Shown here piece by piece: positions 8,645-18,429 of a stretch of 64,000 bases of DNA. Source of the stretch: SLDF01 sp964537925 (lineage in GTDB: Bacteria > Bacteroidota > Bacteroidia > Chitinophagales > Saprospiraceae); contig CAZICV010000002.1 of assembly GCA_964537925.1 (NCBI GenBank), forward strand, positions 1 to 64,000. Reading direction: 5' to 3'. Under the pieces are notes generated by a model. That model saw nothing but the letters and a program-made list of their open reading frames with translations. It was not told the origin of the DNA and did no database searches. Position numbers and translations under genes: made by a program. Numbering within the stretch: the first letter of the stretch is position 1; the number at the start of each line of letters is the position of its first letter.

Positions 8645-11600
8645 ATGTCCATTCAGAGAAAAGGAGTAAAACATAAACAACAGTTCGAGAGCATCGCGAT
8701 CAGCCTCTGTTCCCCGGACGATATCCTGGAGAGATCCTATGGCGAGGTACTCAAGCCGGAGACCATCAATTACCGGTCTTATAAGCCTGAGCGCGACGGT
8801 CTCTTCTGTGAGCGGATCTTCGGACCGGTCAAAGATTACGAATGCTACTGCGGCAAGTACAAGCGTATCCGTTACAAAGGGATCGTTTGTGATCGTTGTG
8901 GTGTGGAAGTGACGGAGAAGAAGGTGAGGAGAGAACGCATGGGCCACATCAAACTGGTGGTGCCTGTGGTACATATCTGGTTTTTCAAATCTCTGCCTAA
9001 CAAGATCGGGTATATGCTCGGTCTGTCTTCCAAGAAACTGGAGTCGATCATTTATTACGAGCGTTATGCCGTGATCAATGCGGGTATAAAGAAGGACAGT
9101 GTTTCCTACCTGGACCTGCTCACGGAAGAAGAATACTTCGATATCCTGGATACGATCCCGCGCGAAAACCAGGTGCTGGATGATACACATCCCGACAAGT
9201 TTGTCGCCAAGATGGGTGCAGAAGCGATCAAGGAACTGCTCGAAAGGCTGGACCTGGATTCGCTGTCATACGATCTGCGCGTGCAGGCTGCATCGGAGAC
9301 TTCTCAGCAGAGAAAGTCCGAAGCGCTGAAGCGTCTGCGGGTAGTAGAGGCCTTCCGCGAGGGGATGTCGCATACGGATAACAGGCCGGAATGGTCTGTG
9401 ATCCAGTACCTGCCGGTTATTCCGCCTGAGCTGCGCCCGCTGGTGCCGCTGGACGGCGGTCGTTTTGCGAGTTCGGACCTCAATGACCTGTACCGTCGCG
9501 TGATCATCCGCAACAATCGTCTTAAGCGTCTTCTGGAGATCAAAGCGCCCGAAGTGATCCTCCGCAATGAAAAGCGGATGCTCCAGGAGGCAGTTGACTC
9601 CCTGTTTGACAACAGTAAGAAGTCCAACGCAGTGAAAGCTGAAGGCGGACGGGCGCTCAAGTCACTCAGCGATATCCTTAAAGGTAAACAAGGGCGTTTC
9701 CGTCAGAACCTCCTCGGTAAACGTGTAGACTATTCCGGTCGTTCGGTGATCGTCGTAGGCCCTACGCTTAAACTGCACGAGTGCGGTCTGCCCAAGGCAA
9801 TGGCGGCAGAGCTTTTCAAGCCCTTTGTCATCCGTAAGCTCATCGAGCGCGGAATCGTCAAGACTGTAAAATCAGCTAAAAAACTTGTAGACAGGAAAGA
9901 TCCCGTTATCTGGGAGATCCTCGAAAACATACTGAAAGGGCATCCTGTCCTGCTCAACCGTGCCCCGACGCTGCACCGCCTGTCTATACAGGCTTTCCAG
10001 CCTAAGCTGGTAGAGGGTAAGGCCATCCAGCTTCACCCGTTGGTCTGTTCGGCGTTCAACGCCGACTTCGACGGTGACCAGATGGCCGTCCACGTGCCGC
10101 TTTCGCAGGCAGCTATCCTGGAGGCACAGGTATTGATGCTTTCTTCGCACAATATGCTCAACCCCCAGGACGGTTCTCCGATCACGGTCCCTTCACAGGA
10201 CATGGTTCTGGGTCTGTACTACCTGACCAAAGAGCGTAAGTCTACTGATGAGATCAAAGTGAAAGGAGAAGGCATGAAGTTCTACTCCCCGGAGGAAGTG
10301 ATCATTGCTTTCAATGAGAAGCGGGTAGATCTGCACGCAGGTATCAGGGTACGTGAGCGCGTAGAGGACGAGAATGGCCACATTGCGCCCAGGCTCATCG
10401 AGACTACCGTAGGACGTGTTCTGTTCAACCAGGTAGTGCCATCCCACGTGCCTTTTGTCAATGAGCTCGTCACCAAACGTAACCTCAAATCCATCATCGG
10501 CGACATTATCCGTCGTACGGATTTTGCAGTGACCGCCAAGTTCCTGGACGATATCAAGGACCTCGGGTTCAACTGGTCGTTCAAGGGTGGCCTGTCATTC
10601 AATCTCGGTGACCTCATTACGCCTACGATCAAAGAATCTATCCTTACGGAGGCACAGTCTGAGGTAGATGAGGTATGGGATAACTACAATATGGGTCTCA
10701 TCACAAACAACGAGCGCTACAACCAGATCATCGACAAGTGGACATTTGCCGACAATACGATCACGGACAACCTGATGCGTGAGTTGGCAGACCATAAGCA
10801 GGGCTTCAACTCTGTGTATATGATGCTACACTCTGGTGCACGTGGATCCAAGCAGCAGATCAAGCAGCTTTGCGGACTGCGGGGCCTGATGGCTAAGCCC
10901 CGGAAGTCCGGTGATACCGGAGCGGCGATCATTGAAAACCCGATCCTGTCAAACTTCCTCCAGGGCCTTTCGGTTCTTGAGTACTTTATCTCTACGCACG
11001 GTGCGCGCAAAGGTCTTGCGGATACAGCCCTCAAGACTGCGGATGCGGGATATCTGACCCGTCGTCTTGTCGACGTAGCACAGGATGTGGTTATTCTCGA
11101 AGAGGACTGCAATACGCTCAGGGGTATAGAGACTTTTGCACTGAAGGACAATGACAAGATCATAGAGACCCTCGCCAACAGGATACAAGGCCGCTATACA
11201 CTGTATGATATCTATCATCCGGTGACAGAAGAACTGATCCTGGGAGAAGGCTCCTATATAGATGAAAAGAAGGCGCTCTACATAGAAGATGTAGGTGTAG
11301 AGAACGTGACGATCAGGTCGGTACTCACCTGTGAGACCAAGAGGGGCGTATGTACGAAGTGCTACGGCAAGAACCTGGCTACCGGTCGTGTAGCCGAAGA
11401 AGGTGATGCAGTAGGTATCATCTCCGCTCAGTCGATCGGTGAACCGGGTACACAGCTGACCCTGCGTACATTCCACGTGGGTGGTGTCGCTTCCGTATCC
11501 AAGTCCGAGTCCATGCTAGTCGCCAAGTTTGACGGTAAGCTGGAGTTTGACGATATACGTACCACTTCCTACGAGGATGAGCAGGGTAATAAGCACTCCG

Positions 11601-12931
11601 TAGTGCTCACGCGTACAGGTGAAGTGCGTATAGTAGATCCGAAGACCGGCAAAGTATTCTCGAGTAGCCACGTGCCTTATGGTGCAACTATTCGTGTCAA
11701 GGAAGGCGACAAGATCAGCAAGGGCGATGTGATCTGCGAATGGGACCCGTTCAACAACATGATCGTGTCCGAGATGCAGGGTATCGTTCAGTATGACTCT
11801 ATTGAGGATGGTGTTACCTTCCGTATTGAGCGGGACGATCAGACCGGGTATGCTGAGAAAGTGATCATCGAATCCAAGAATAAGCGCAAGATACCTACGA
11901 TACGTATCGTCGATAGCAATGGCGATGATATCAGGGGTTACAACCTGCCCGTTGGTTCTTACCTGTCCGTCGAAGATGGCCAGGCGATCAAAGCAGGTCA
12001 GCGACTCGCCAAGATCCCGAGAAGCCTGGGTAAGATCACGGATATCACAGGTGGTCTGCCTCGTGTGACGGAACTCTTCGAGGCAAGAAACCCGTCCAAC
12101 CCGGCTATCGTATCGGAGATCGACGGTATCGTGACTTTTGGTGCGATCAAGCGCGGTAACCGTGAGGTGACTGTCGAGGCCAAGGACGGCCAGCGCAGAA
12201 AATACCTGATCGGTCTGTCCAAGCACATACTCGTACAGGAAGGCGACTTCGTACGCGCCGGTACTCCGCTGTCGGATGGATCTATATCTCCTACGGACAT
12301 TCTGGATATCAAAGGCCCGTTTGCAGTGCAGTCCTATCTTGTGAACGAGGTACAGGAAGTATACCGCTCACAGGGTATCACGATCAACGACAAACATATC
12401 GAAGTGATCGTGCGGCAGATGATGCGACGCGTACAGATAGAGGACCCGGGAGATACGCATTTCCTGGAAGGCGAGTCTGTGGAGAAATATGAATTCCTGG
12501 AATACAATGACTGGATCTTCGATAAGAAGTTCGTCACTGAGCCGGGAGATTCTTCCAAGCTCAAAGCCGGCCAGCTTGTAACCTTGAGACAGATCCGTGA
12601 GGAGAATTCCAATCTCAAGCGCAATGACCAGAAACTGGTACAATACAGGGATGCAATAGCAGCTACCTCTAAACCGATCCTCCAGGGTATCACCAAGTCT
12701 TCACTCGGTACGGTGAGCTGGATATCAGCTGCTTCGTTCCAGGAGACTACGAAAGTACTCAGCACCGCAGCTATCAGCGCCAAGAAAGACGGCCTGAACG
12801 GTCTGAAGGAGAATGTCATCGTAGGTAAGCGAATTCCTGCGGGTACAGGTCTCAGAAAGTATGACAGACTGATCGTGACGTCTAAGAACAGCAAACACTT
12901 CGAAGAGGAGTTTGCTGCCACCGAAGACTGA
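8645..12931 (+). CDS. rpoC: DNA-directed RNA polymerase subunit beta'
   Basis: Carries the catalytic Mg-binding loop NADFDGD at residues 472-478 (D474, D476, D478). The N-terminal zinc site is C67/C69/C82/C85 and the second zinc site C822/C896/C903/C906. The trigger-loop region (GLRGLMAKPRKSG, then GARKGLADTALKTADAGYLT) is intact. The length of 1428 aa fits the phylum, and the C-terminus ends in the KYDRLIV-containing tail. It is the last gene of the operon, followed by a strong terminator. Confidence 0.99.
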   Translation: MSIQRKGVKHKQQFESIAISLCSPDDILERSYGEVLKPETINYRSYKPERDGLFCERIFGPVKDYECYCGKYKRIRYKGIVCDRCGVEVTEKKVRRERMGHIKLVVPVVHIWFFKSLPNKIGYMLGLSSKKLESIIYYERYAVINAGIKKDSVSYLDLLTEEEYFDILDTIPRENQVLDDTHPDKFVAKMGAEAIKELLERLDLDSLSYDLRVQAASETSQQRKSEALKRLRVVEAFREGMSHTDNRPEWSVIQYLPVIPPELRPLVPLDGGRFASSDLNDLYRRVIIRNNRLKRLLEIKAPEVILRNEKRMLQEAVDSLFDNSKKSNAVKAEGGRALKSLSDILKGKQGRFRQNLLGKRVDYSGRSVIVVGPTLKLHECGLPKAMAAELFKPFVIRKLIERGIVKTVKSAKKLVDRKDPVIWEILENILKGHPVLLNRAPTLHRLSIQAFQPKLVEGKAIQLHPLVCSAFNADFDGDQMAVHVPLSQAAILEAQVLMLSSHNMLNPQDGSPITVPSQDMVLGLYYLTKERKSTDEIKVKGEGMKFYSPEEVIIAFNEKRVDLHAGIRVRERVEDENGHIAPRLIETTVGRVLFNQVVPSHVPFVNELVTKRNLKSIIGDIIRRTDFAVTAKFLDDIKDLGFNWSFKGGLSFNLGDLITPTIKESILTEAQSEVDEVWDNYNMGLITNNERYNQIIDKWTFADNTITDNLMRELADHKQGFNSVYMMLHSGARGSKQQIKQLCGLRGLMAKPRKSGDTGAAIIENPILSNFLQGLSVLEYFISTHGARKGLADTALKTADAGYLTRRLVDVAQDVVILEEDCNTLRGIETFALKDNDKIIETLANRIQGRYTLYDIYHPVTEELILGEGSYIDEKKALYIEDVGVENVTIRSVLTCETKRGVCTKCYGKNLATGRVAEEGDAVGIISAQSIGEPGTQLTLRTFHVGGVASVSKSESMLVAKFDGKLEFDDIRTTSYEDEQGNKHSVVLTRTGEVRIVDPKTGKVFSSSHVPYGATIRVKEGDKISKGDVICEWDPFNNMIVSEMQGIVQYDSIEDGVTFRIERDDQTGYAEKVIIESKNKRKIPTIRIVDSNGDDIRGYNLPVGSYLSVEDGQAIKAGQRLAKIPRSLGKITDITGGLPRVTELFEARNPSNPAIVSEIDGIVTFGAIKRGNREVTVEAKDGQRRKYLIGLSKHILVQEGDFVRAGTPLSDGSISPTDILDIKGPFAVQSYLVNEVQEVYRSQGITINDKHIEVIVRQMMRRVQIEDPGDTHFLEGESVEKYEFLEYNDWIFDKKFVTEPGDSSKLKAGQLVTLRQIREENSNLKRNDQKLVQYRDAIAATSKPILQGITKSSLGTVSWISAASFQETTKVLSTAAISAKKDGLNGLKENVIVGKRIPAGTGLRKYDRLIVTSKNSKHFEEEFAATED

Positions 12932-12951
12932 TCGTTTGACAGATAATAATT

Positions 12952-12992
12952 AAGAAAGCCGCCTCATATCACTATGAGGCGGCTTTCTTTTT
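12952..12992 (+). terminator. Intrinsic terminator of the rpoBC operon
   Basis: A perfect 16-bp stem: AAGAAAGCCGCCTCAT (12952-12967), loop ATCACT, ATGAGGCGGCTTTCTT (12974-12989), then TTT. The A-rich left flank also makes it usable for the convergent minus-strand gene that ends at 13033. Confidence 0.92.
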
Positions 12993-13032
12993 AGATACCG
13001 GGGACACCGGCCCTCAGATGAGAGGTTTTCTT

Positions 13033-13584
13033 CTACCGGATGACGACGGGCATGGTGATATCGATATCAGTGCTGCCGGTAGCTCCGGGGTTGGAAGCCG
13101 TTTTGTCAGCTTCATGTTTCAGCAGGATGCGGATATCACCTTCGGAAGCAGTGTTGCCGCAGGTCCAGTTCGACTGAAGTCCAAGTGGTCTGCCGTCGCT
13201 GTCGGTATCCGTGATCTCGACGCTTAGCCCCCCGAATCCGGGCTCATAGATGAACAGGTGTGCCCTGGATTCTTCGGATATCTCACCCGTGATGTCATCT
13301 GCCGGGTTGAAGGATTCGTTCAGCAAGGCAAGGGAGACCTGGTATGCTATACCTGCGGATAGCCTGATCGTATCTATGACCGGAGGATTCCCGCCCTCTC
13401 CATCCAGGTCCCGCCAGTAGAAAGTCAAGGCGTCTCCGCCTCCGGCGGGGACGGCGCTGACTTTGATGGTCGTGATCAATTCTTCCTCATGGTGATCGTG
13501 ATCGTCCTTTTTGCAGGAAGAGAAGACCAGCAGGCATGTGGTGAGCAGGACTGCGGCAGGAGTATACAGATTTCTTAAATGCAT
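13033..13584 (-). CDS. His-rich lipoprotein paired with a TonB receptor
   Basis: A 183-aa exported lipoprotein: signal peptide, lipobox-like FSSC with Cys24, then KKDDHDHHEEE, a potential metal-binding cluster. The mature part is beta-rich with the ITTIKVSAVPAGGGD and FYWRDLDGEGG blocks. By eye it matches small Bacteroidota lipoproteins that accompany TonB receptors (often labelled 'type 1 periplasmic binding fold'). It starts 19 nt after the receptor gene, so it is the last gene of that operon. Proposed role: surface or periplasmic capture of a transition metal for the receptor. The fold and the bound metal are inferred. Confidence 0.65.
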   Translation of the reverse strand: MHLRNLYTPAAVLLTTCLLVFSSCKKDDHDHHEEELITTIKVSAVPAGGGDALTFYWRDLDGEGGNPPVIDTIRLSAGIAYQVSLALLNESFNPADDITGEISEESRAHLFIYEPGFGGLSVEITDTDSDGRPLGLQSNWTCGNTASEGDIRILLKHEADKTASNPGATGSTDIDITMPVVIR

Positions 13585-13603
13585 GATTACAATGATTGAA
13601 AAA

Positions 13604-15925
13604 TTAGAAAAATGTGTTTAGTCTGATTGATATGTTCCTTCCGGGTTCGTCGGCGAAATAGCGCAACCGGTTCAAATAATTGCGGTAGGCAGTATCGAGG
13701 AGATTACTGGCTTTGATGGACAGGCTCCAGTCCGCTCCCCACAACCGGAACCCTCCGCTCAGCTCCGCACCCAGCAGAAAATAGCCTGCAGGAGCAGGAG
13801 CGAGATCACCGGTTCGGGGTGTTCGGGATTGCCTGGCGACCCACGAGCCGGATATCCCCAGTTCAGCTTCCCTGATCGGCGAGTCATGCATTGCCCATTT
13901 CCATGACAGGGTCTGGGAGGTGGTGGCGGGCGGTATCCAGATCAAGGGCTTTTCAGTGGCCCGGTTATACCCGTAAAGCAGGCTGCCGGAGGTCTGCCAC
14001 CAGAGACTGTGCAGGACCCGCAACCGCGTACTTATGTTAAAGCCGTAGAGATCCGAATCGGCCTGCTCAAACCTGAATGTCGGGAATGCACCGCGAATAG
14101 TGAGTGTAGGGACCGTATCGGGCCTGCTGTAGATATAATCATAGACACGGTAGTAGAACCACTCTGCCTGGATATTCCAGCTGTCAGCTTTTCCCGCTGT
14201 CAGGGTGAGCGCTGTGTTCAACGCCCGTTCTGCGCGCAGGTCACGGTTGCCTATCTCATAAGAGGCGGTACCGTGATGGACGCCATGGGCAAAAGACTCG
14301 TTGACGGAAGGAGCGCGCCAGGCTGAACCGAAATGCAACATGAGTGTGCAGTTATCCCTGATCCGATACGTCGCTCCCAGGCTTGCAGCCGGATTGCTGA
14401 AGAACTGCCTGGGCAGATCGTCTGCCCCCCTGGGAGATTCTGTCAGCTGTACCCAGCGCATATCCTGTCGCAAGCCGAACTCCGCTTCCAGCGGAAACCC
14501 GGGTTTGCGCCAGCGTTGCAGAGCAAACAATCCTCCTTGCTGACTCTGAAAAGCGGGAATCAGCCTTCCCCGGGCCGTAGTAGCCCATTGGAACTGGCCC
14601 TGGGCGCCGATCGTCGTGGTCCAGTGACGGTAGGCGGCTATTTCCACGAGCATTTCCACATTCTGCGTTGCCAGGCCCAGTATGAGGTTGGCAACGCCAC
14701 TCAGCAACTCGTTGTACGGACGATGAGCGTCGAATTCACGACGATCGTCGTACTGCGTGCCCAGGGTCAATGTGAAACGGTCGGCTCTGGCGTTTTCCCA
14801 TCCGTATTGCAGTTTCAGCAGGTGGTGACCGACCTGCTGCATGGGTCTGTCGATACTATATGTGAAGCTGCCGTCTGACAGCGGCCTTCCCCGCTGCAGC
14901 GCGCTTTGCAGATCCTGCACGTTGTGGATATGGGCATCGCGCAGTATACCGATCCTGCTGGCATAGAAGCTATAGTAGATATCCAGTGAGCGGCGGCCGT
15001 TGCGCATGGCTGCAGTTGCAGACAGCCCGGACTCGGACAGGCCGGTATTGCTGAGATAATAGTCCGGTGAGGCGAGATTGCCGCTTCTTCGGGCAGTACC
15101 CTGCAATCTTGCCCTCCAGGTATCTGTGCTATTCAGTTTCCACCCACTGCTCACTGATCCGCCTGCCATGCCTCCGTTGCTGTTGGCTGCCAGCTGGATT
15201 TTGTGCGCAGGTACATCGCCGGCAAAGAGAGACGCAGGCTCGATCAGTATCACGCCTCCCATCGCGTCTGAACCATAGCGTACAGAGGATGCACCCTTGA
15301 TCACCGTGATGCGTTCGGCAGTGTAGGGGTCCAGTTCCGGGGCATGATCCGCCCCCCACTGCTGACCTTCCTGGCGTACACCGTTATTGACCAGCAGGAT
15401 CCGGTTGGAGTGAAAACCGTTGATCACCGGCTTTGAGATCGTCGCACCCGTCTGCAATGCATGGATACCGGGAAGGTGTTCCAGCGTTTCGGCCAGGCTG
15501 CCCCCCTGTCTGCGGGCCAGGGCTGCCCCTGATACCTGGTCGCTCGGTGAGGCAGTACGCGGGCCGGGCCGTTGGCTGGATATGACCACATGATCTATGA
15601 CAAAAGCATGTTCTTCCAGCAATATATCCTTGCGGGTGACCGACCGGATATGGATATCGGCTTCAGTATGCGTACAACTGATATGGGTACACACGACGGT
15701 GTAATTGCCCGGACAGATGCTTTCTATCCGGTAGTACCCGTTTTCATTGGTGAATGCTCCATTCAGACTACCCTTCAGATAGACTTCGGCATAGGGCACA
15801 GGAGTACCCGTATGACTGTCCACTACGGTGCCTTCGAGTACTGCATCGCAGTCTTGTGCTATGCCCGTAGCGGATGCGATCAGAAAGATAAATACTGAAA
15901 GGAGCGGGAAGTATTCCCGCAACAT
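13604..15925 (-). CDS. TonB-dependent outer-membrane receptor (putative metal uptake)
   Basis: Outer-membrane gated porin. The preferred start is ATG at 15925 (MLREYFPLLSVFIFLIASAT, a good signal peptide); an in-frame ATG at 15976 adds 17 residues before the signal. The carboxypeptidase-regulatory-like domain (LEGTVVDSHTGTPVPYAEVY) is followed by the plug (VINGFHSNRILLVNNGVRQE, ITVIKGASSVRYGSDAMGG) and a 22-strand-type barrel ending RLNTFF. The neighbours are a Cys/His-rich small membrane protein upstream and a His-rich lipoprotein downstream, which points to zinc, copper or a similar ion rather than glycans. No SusD partner is present. Confidence 0.9.
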   Translation of the reverse strand: MLREYFPLLSVFIFLIASATGIAQDCDAVLEGTVVDSHTGTPVPYAEVYLKGSLNGAFTNENGYYRIESICPGNYTVVCTHISCTHTEADIHIRSVTRKDILLEEHAFVIDHVVISSQRPGPRTASPSDQVSGAALARRQGGSLAETLEHLPGIHALQTGATISKPVINGFHSNRILLVNNGVRQEGQQWGADHAPELDPYTAERITVIKGASSVRYGSDAMGGVILIEPASLFAGDVPAHKIQLAANSNGGMAGGSVSSGWKLNSTDTWRARLQGTARRSGNLASPDYYLSNTGLSESGLSATAAMRNGRRSLDIYYSFYASRIGILRDAHIHNVQDLQSALQRGRPLSDGSFTYSIDRPMQQVGHHLLKLQYGWENARADRFTLTLGTQYDDRREFDAHRPYNELLSGVANLILGLATQNVEMLVEIAAYRHWTTTIGAQGQFQWATTARGRLIPAFQSQQGGLFALQRWRKPGFPLEAEFGLRQDMRWVQLTESPRGADDLPRQFFSNPAASLGATYRIRDNCTLMLHFGSAWRAPSVNESFAHGVHHGTASYEIGNRDLRAERALNTALTLTAGKADSWNIQAEWFYYRVYDYIYSRPDTVPTLTIRGAFPTFRFEQADSDLYGFNISTRLRVLHSLWWQTSGSLLYGYNRATEKPLIWIPPATTSQTLSWKWAMHDSPIREAELGISGSWVARQSRTPRTGDLAPAPAGYFLLGAELSGGFRLWGADWSLSIKASNLLDTAYRNYLNRLRYFADEPGRNISIRLNTFF

Positions 15926-16022
15926 ACTGCTTGCTTTGATGTGTTTCGAAAAGTGACAGAGCCCTGCACTGTTCATACCCGGTCAGACGGGTACTGCGGC
16001 AGGTGTCAGTGTACCGGAAATG

Positions 16023-16457
16023 CTAGCTGGCAAGCAAGACTGGAGGGCCTCTTCCGTCAAAAGCAGAAAGAGGAGCTGCGAAACAGAGCGTTTCGCGGGT
16101 AACCATCTGCCTCTGCCCGGACAGATAGTGTACAGGTTGCCACACAGCAACACCTGCCGGGAGGAAAGTATAAAAATGGAAATCACAAATGGGGCAGAGG
16201 TCTCCCTGGTGATCGTTGTCAGGCGGTGGCAGCTCTTTGGCAGGCGCCGGGTGATGTGCACAGACATGGCTGTGGGATTCGTCGCCGTGCGGCAGGATGA
16301 TGTCCGCCTTGTGCAGCTCGGCAATAGACCAGGTACCTGCAAACAATGCCAGCAGGAGATAAGCGAGAGACCGCTGTCTGAATACCTGTATCGGTGCGCG
16401 AGACAACATATTCCGGTAAAGATAGGCAAAATCCCTCTTCTGCGGGACCGGGACCAT
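16023..16457 (-). CDS. Small Cys/His-rich membrane or exported protein
   Basis: About 144 aa (128 aa if the internal ATG at 16406, MLSRAPIQVF, is used). One hydrophobic segment SLAYLLLALFAGTWSIAEL is followed by a metal-ligand-rich stretch: HKAD, HGDESHSHVCAHH and CPICDFHF. Genes of this shape commonly sit directly upstream of metal-type TonB receptors in Bacteroidota. It ends about 98 nt (46 nt to the alternative receptor start) before the TonB receptor, same strand. Proposed role: metal sensing or binding for the operon. No family name is assigned. The overlapping minus-strand reading in another frame (15983-16429) lacks these features. Confidence 0.6.
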   Translation of the reverse strand: MVPVPQKRDFAYLYRNMLSRAPIQVFRQRSLAYLLLALFAGTWSIAELHKADIILPHGDESHSHVCAHHPAPAKELPPPDNDHQGDLCPICDFHFYTFLPAGVAVWQPVHYLSGQRQMVTRETLCFAAPLSAFDGRGPPVLLAS

Positions 16458-16512
16458 GAGGCAACTTCACCGGCTGTGGTGTAATCAACTGGTTAGTATC
16501 AGATTGTCCGGC

Positions 16513-18426
16513 TCATTGTTCCCACTCCAGGAGCTGATCGAGGGTATTGCGGGCTACATGGTGATAGTTGGGCCGGGCATTCCTGTAGATGGTCCGGGCC
16601 AGCTGCATATTGTCCGTCTCTTTCAGCGCTTTGTAGAGCGGTGTGAGAAACTTACGCCGGCCTACCGTGGAAAGAAACTGCTGGAGCTTGGGTTCGATCG
16701 GTCGCAGGTAGCCTGCATAGATGGATTTTTCAAGCCAGGCACTCAGTATCTCGGCATTACCCGAATTGCTGAAATTGTAGGATTGGTCCAGGAGTTCGTA
16801 AAACCGTGTATCCGCGGCTGCCGGCAGCAGCCTTATGAAGTGGAGCCACTCATGAGCGCTCCAGCGGTCGGTGGATATCTTGCGCGGATCCTTGCGGTCC
16901 AGCAGGACAGCAAGCTGGTTTTCTACACGTTCGAAGGCCTTTGACTTCGGTACGGGACAATTTGGCGGGATTCCCGGGCTATGTATCCAACTGGACAATT
17001 TGAAGCTCAGGGTCTGGTCTTTGAGCAACTGTTCCTGGACATACGACTCGAAAGAAGGGGTATTGATCGAAGTGAAGGCATAGGCCTGGAAGTATTTCTT
17101 CAGGAAGGCGTCAAACCGCTCCCTGCCCACTTCCTCCTCGATCCTGCGCAACAGGAAATAGCCTTTTTCGTATGCGATATCGTTCATGCCGTCATCGGGG
17201 TCGCGGCCGTCAAGGTGGAGTTCCAGCTTCGTATCCTCGCTGGTGTCACCCAGCTCTGAGACGGTCCGCAGCAGGTCCTGGTAGCCGAGCTGGGCAAGCA
17301 TCTCTGCGTAGTCTTTGCCGTAGATCGACTCCATGATCCGGCGTTCGAAATAGACGGTAAAACCCTCATTGAGCCAAAAGTCGTTCCATGTAGCATTAGT
17401 GACCAGGTTGCCTGACCATGAGTGCGCGAGTTCATGAGCGATGAGGGAAGTGAGCGAACGATCTCCGGCGATGATGGTCGGAGTGGCGAAGGTAAGCTTC
17501 GGGTTTTCCATACCGCCGAAAGGGAAACTGGGCGGCAGTACGAGCAGATCATATCGGTCCCAGAGATAGGGACCGTACAGCGCCTCGGCTGCATGCAGCA
17601 TTTTCTCCATATCTGCGAACTCGTACTGGGCTTTGGCCAGCAGTCCGGGTTCTGCGTATACGCCGGTGCGTTCGCCTGTGGCTGCGAAGGAAAGATCACC
17701 CGCAGCCAGTGCGATCAGGTAGGCAGGTATGGGCTTGTCCATTTCGAACCGGTAGACACCGTCCGCTGACCGGCCCGTCGGGTTGGTAGCGCTCATGACG
17801 GCCATCAGGTCTTTGGGGACGCGTACCGTCGCATGGTAGGTGAATCGTATACCGGGTGAGTCCTGTATGGGCAGCCATGTCCGTGCAAGGATAGCCTGCC
17901 CCTGCGTATACAGGAAGGGATGGATCCTGCCCCCGGTCTGTACAGGGTCGAGCCATTGCAAAGCATCACTCTGTGGCGTAGTCCTGTACCGTACGCGTAC
18001 CTTGTTCGTCAGGGGACCGATAGGTATATGGAGCGGTCTGCCTAGTACCGGATGAAGATCTCCTAGTTCGAAAGGCGTCTTCTTGTCCTTCTCACCGATT
18101 GTCACTTCTTCTATTTCCAGCCCCTTTGTATCCAGTATGATCTCAGCCGCCTGGTTATTGGCGATATGATATACAGCTTCGCCGTGGATGAGCTTGCGCG
18201 AAAAATCCACACTGAGGTCCAGGTCCAGGTGTGTGATCCGGGCTTCATCGGGGCGGGCATAGCTGTGCGGATCCCGGGGCTGAACAGGCGCTGCCGGCTC
18301 AGGGCCTTCACCCGAAGGCTGACCGGCACAGCCGATCAGCAGGCCGGTGAGTATCAACAGGAGCGGGTAGCTGTAGGTTTTCAAGGCGGAGCTTTGCAGC
18401 GCAGTTGGATGGGGGAGTAGGTACAT
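16513..18426 (-). CDS. M1-family aminopeptidase, lipoprotein (LTA4 hydrolase-like)
   Basis: Exported zinc aminopeptidase. Signal peptide with lipobox LLIGC, Cys33. Substrate N-terminus motif GGMEN at 304-308. Zinc site HELAH 331-335 with third ligand E354 in WLNEGF, spacing HEXXH-x18-E as in M1/LTA4H enzymes. The helical C-terminal domain (about residues 480-637) matches the LTA4H-type C-terminal domain in length. 637 aa. The start lies 3 nt after the WbqC-like gene stop, so it is co-transcribed. It probably trims peptides in the periplasm. Confidence 0.93.
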   Translation of the reverse strand: MYLLPHPTALQSSALKTYSYPLLLILTGLLIGCAGQPSGEGPEPAAPVQPRDPHSYARPDEARITHLDLDLSVDFSRKLIHGEAVYHIANNQAAEIILDTKGLEIEEVTIGEKDKKTPFELGDLHPVLGRPLHIPIGPLTNKVRVRYRTTPQSDALQWLDPVQTGGRIHPFLYTQGQAILARTWLPIQDSPGIRFTYHATVRVPKDLMAVMSATNPTGRSADGVYRFEMDKPIPAYLIALAAGDLSFAATGERTGVYAEPGLLAKAQYEFADMEKMLHAAEALYGPYLWDRYDLLVLPPSFPFGGMENPKLTFATPTIIAGDRSLTSLIAHELAHSWSGNLVTNATWNDFWLNEGFTVYFERRIMESIYGKDYAEMLAQLGYQDLLRTVSELGDTSEDTKLELHLDGRDPDDGMNDIAYEKGYFLLRRIEEEVGRERFDAFLKKYFQAYAFTSINTPSFESYVQEQLLKDQTLSFKLSSWIHSPGIPPNCPVPKSKAFERVENQLAVLLDRKDPRKISTDRWSAHEWLHFIRLLPAAADTRFYELLDQSYNFSNSGNAEILSAWLEKSIYAGYLRPIEPKLQQFLSTVGRRKFLTPLYKALKETDNMQLARTIYRNARPNYHHVARNTLDQLLEWEQ

Positions 18427-18429
18427 GAT

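Noticed and set aside
15983..16429. 148-aa minus-strand frame overlapping the Cys/His-rich gene
   Set aside because: The alternative frame 16023-16457 has a membrane segment and clustered metal ligands; this one is Arg/Ser/Thr-rich without pattern.
16458..16512. Zur/Fur-like operator upstream of the metal-type operon
   Set aside because: The stretch GTAATCAACTGGTTAGTAT has only weak dyad symmetry and no match strong enough to report.
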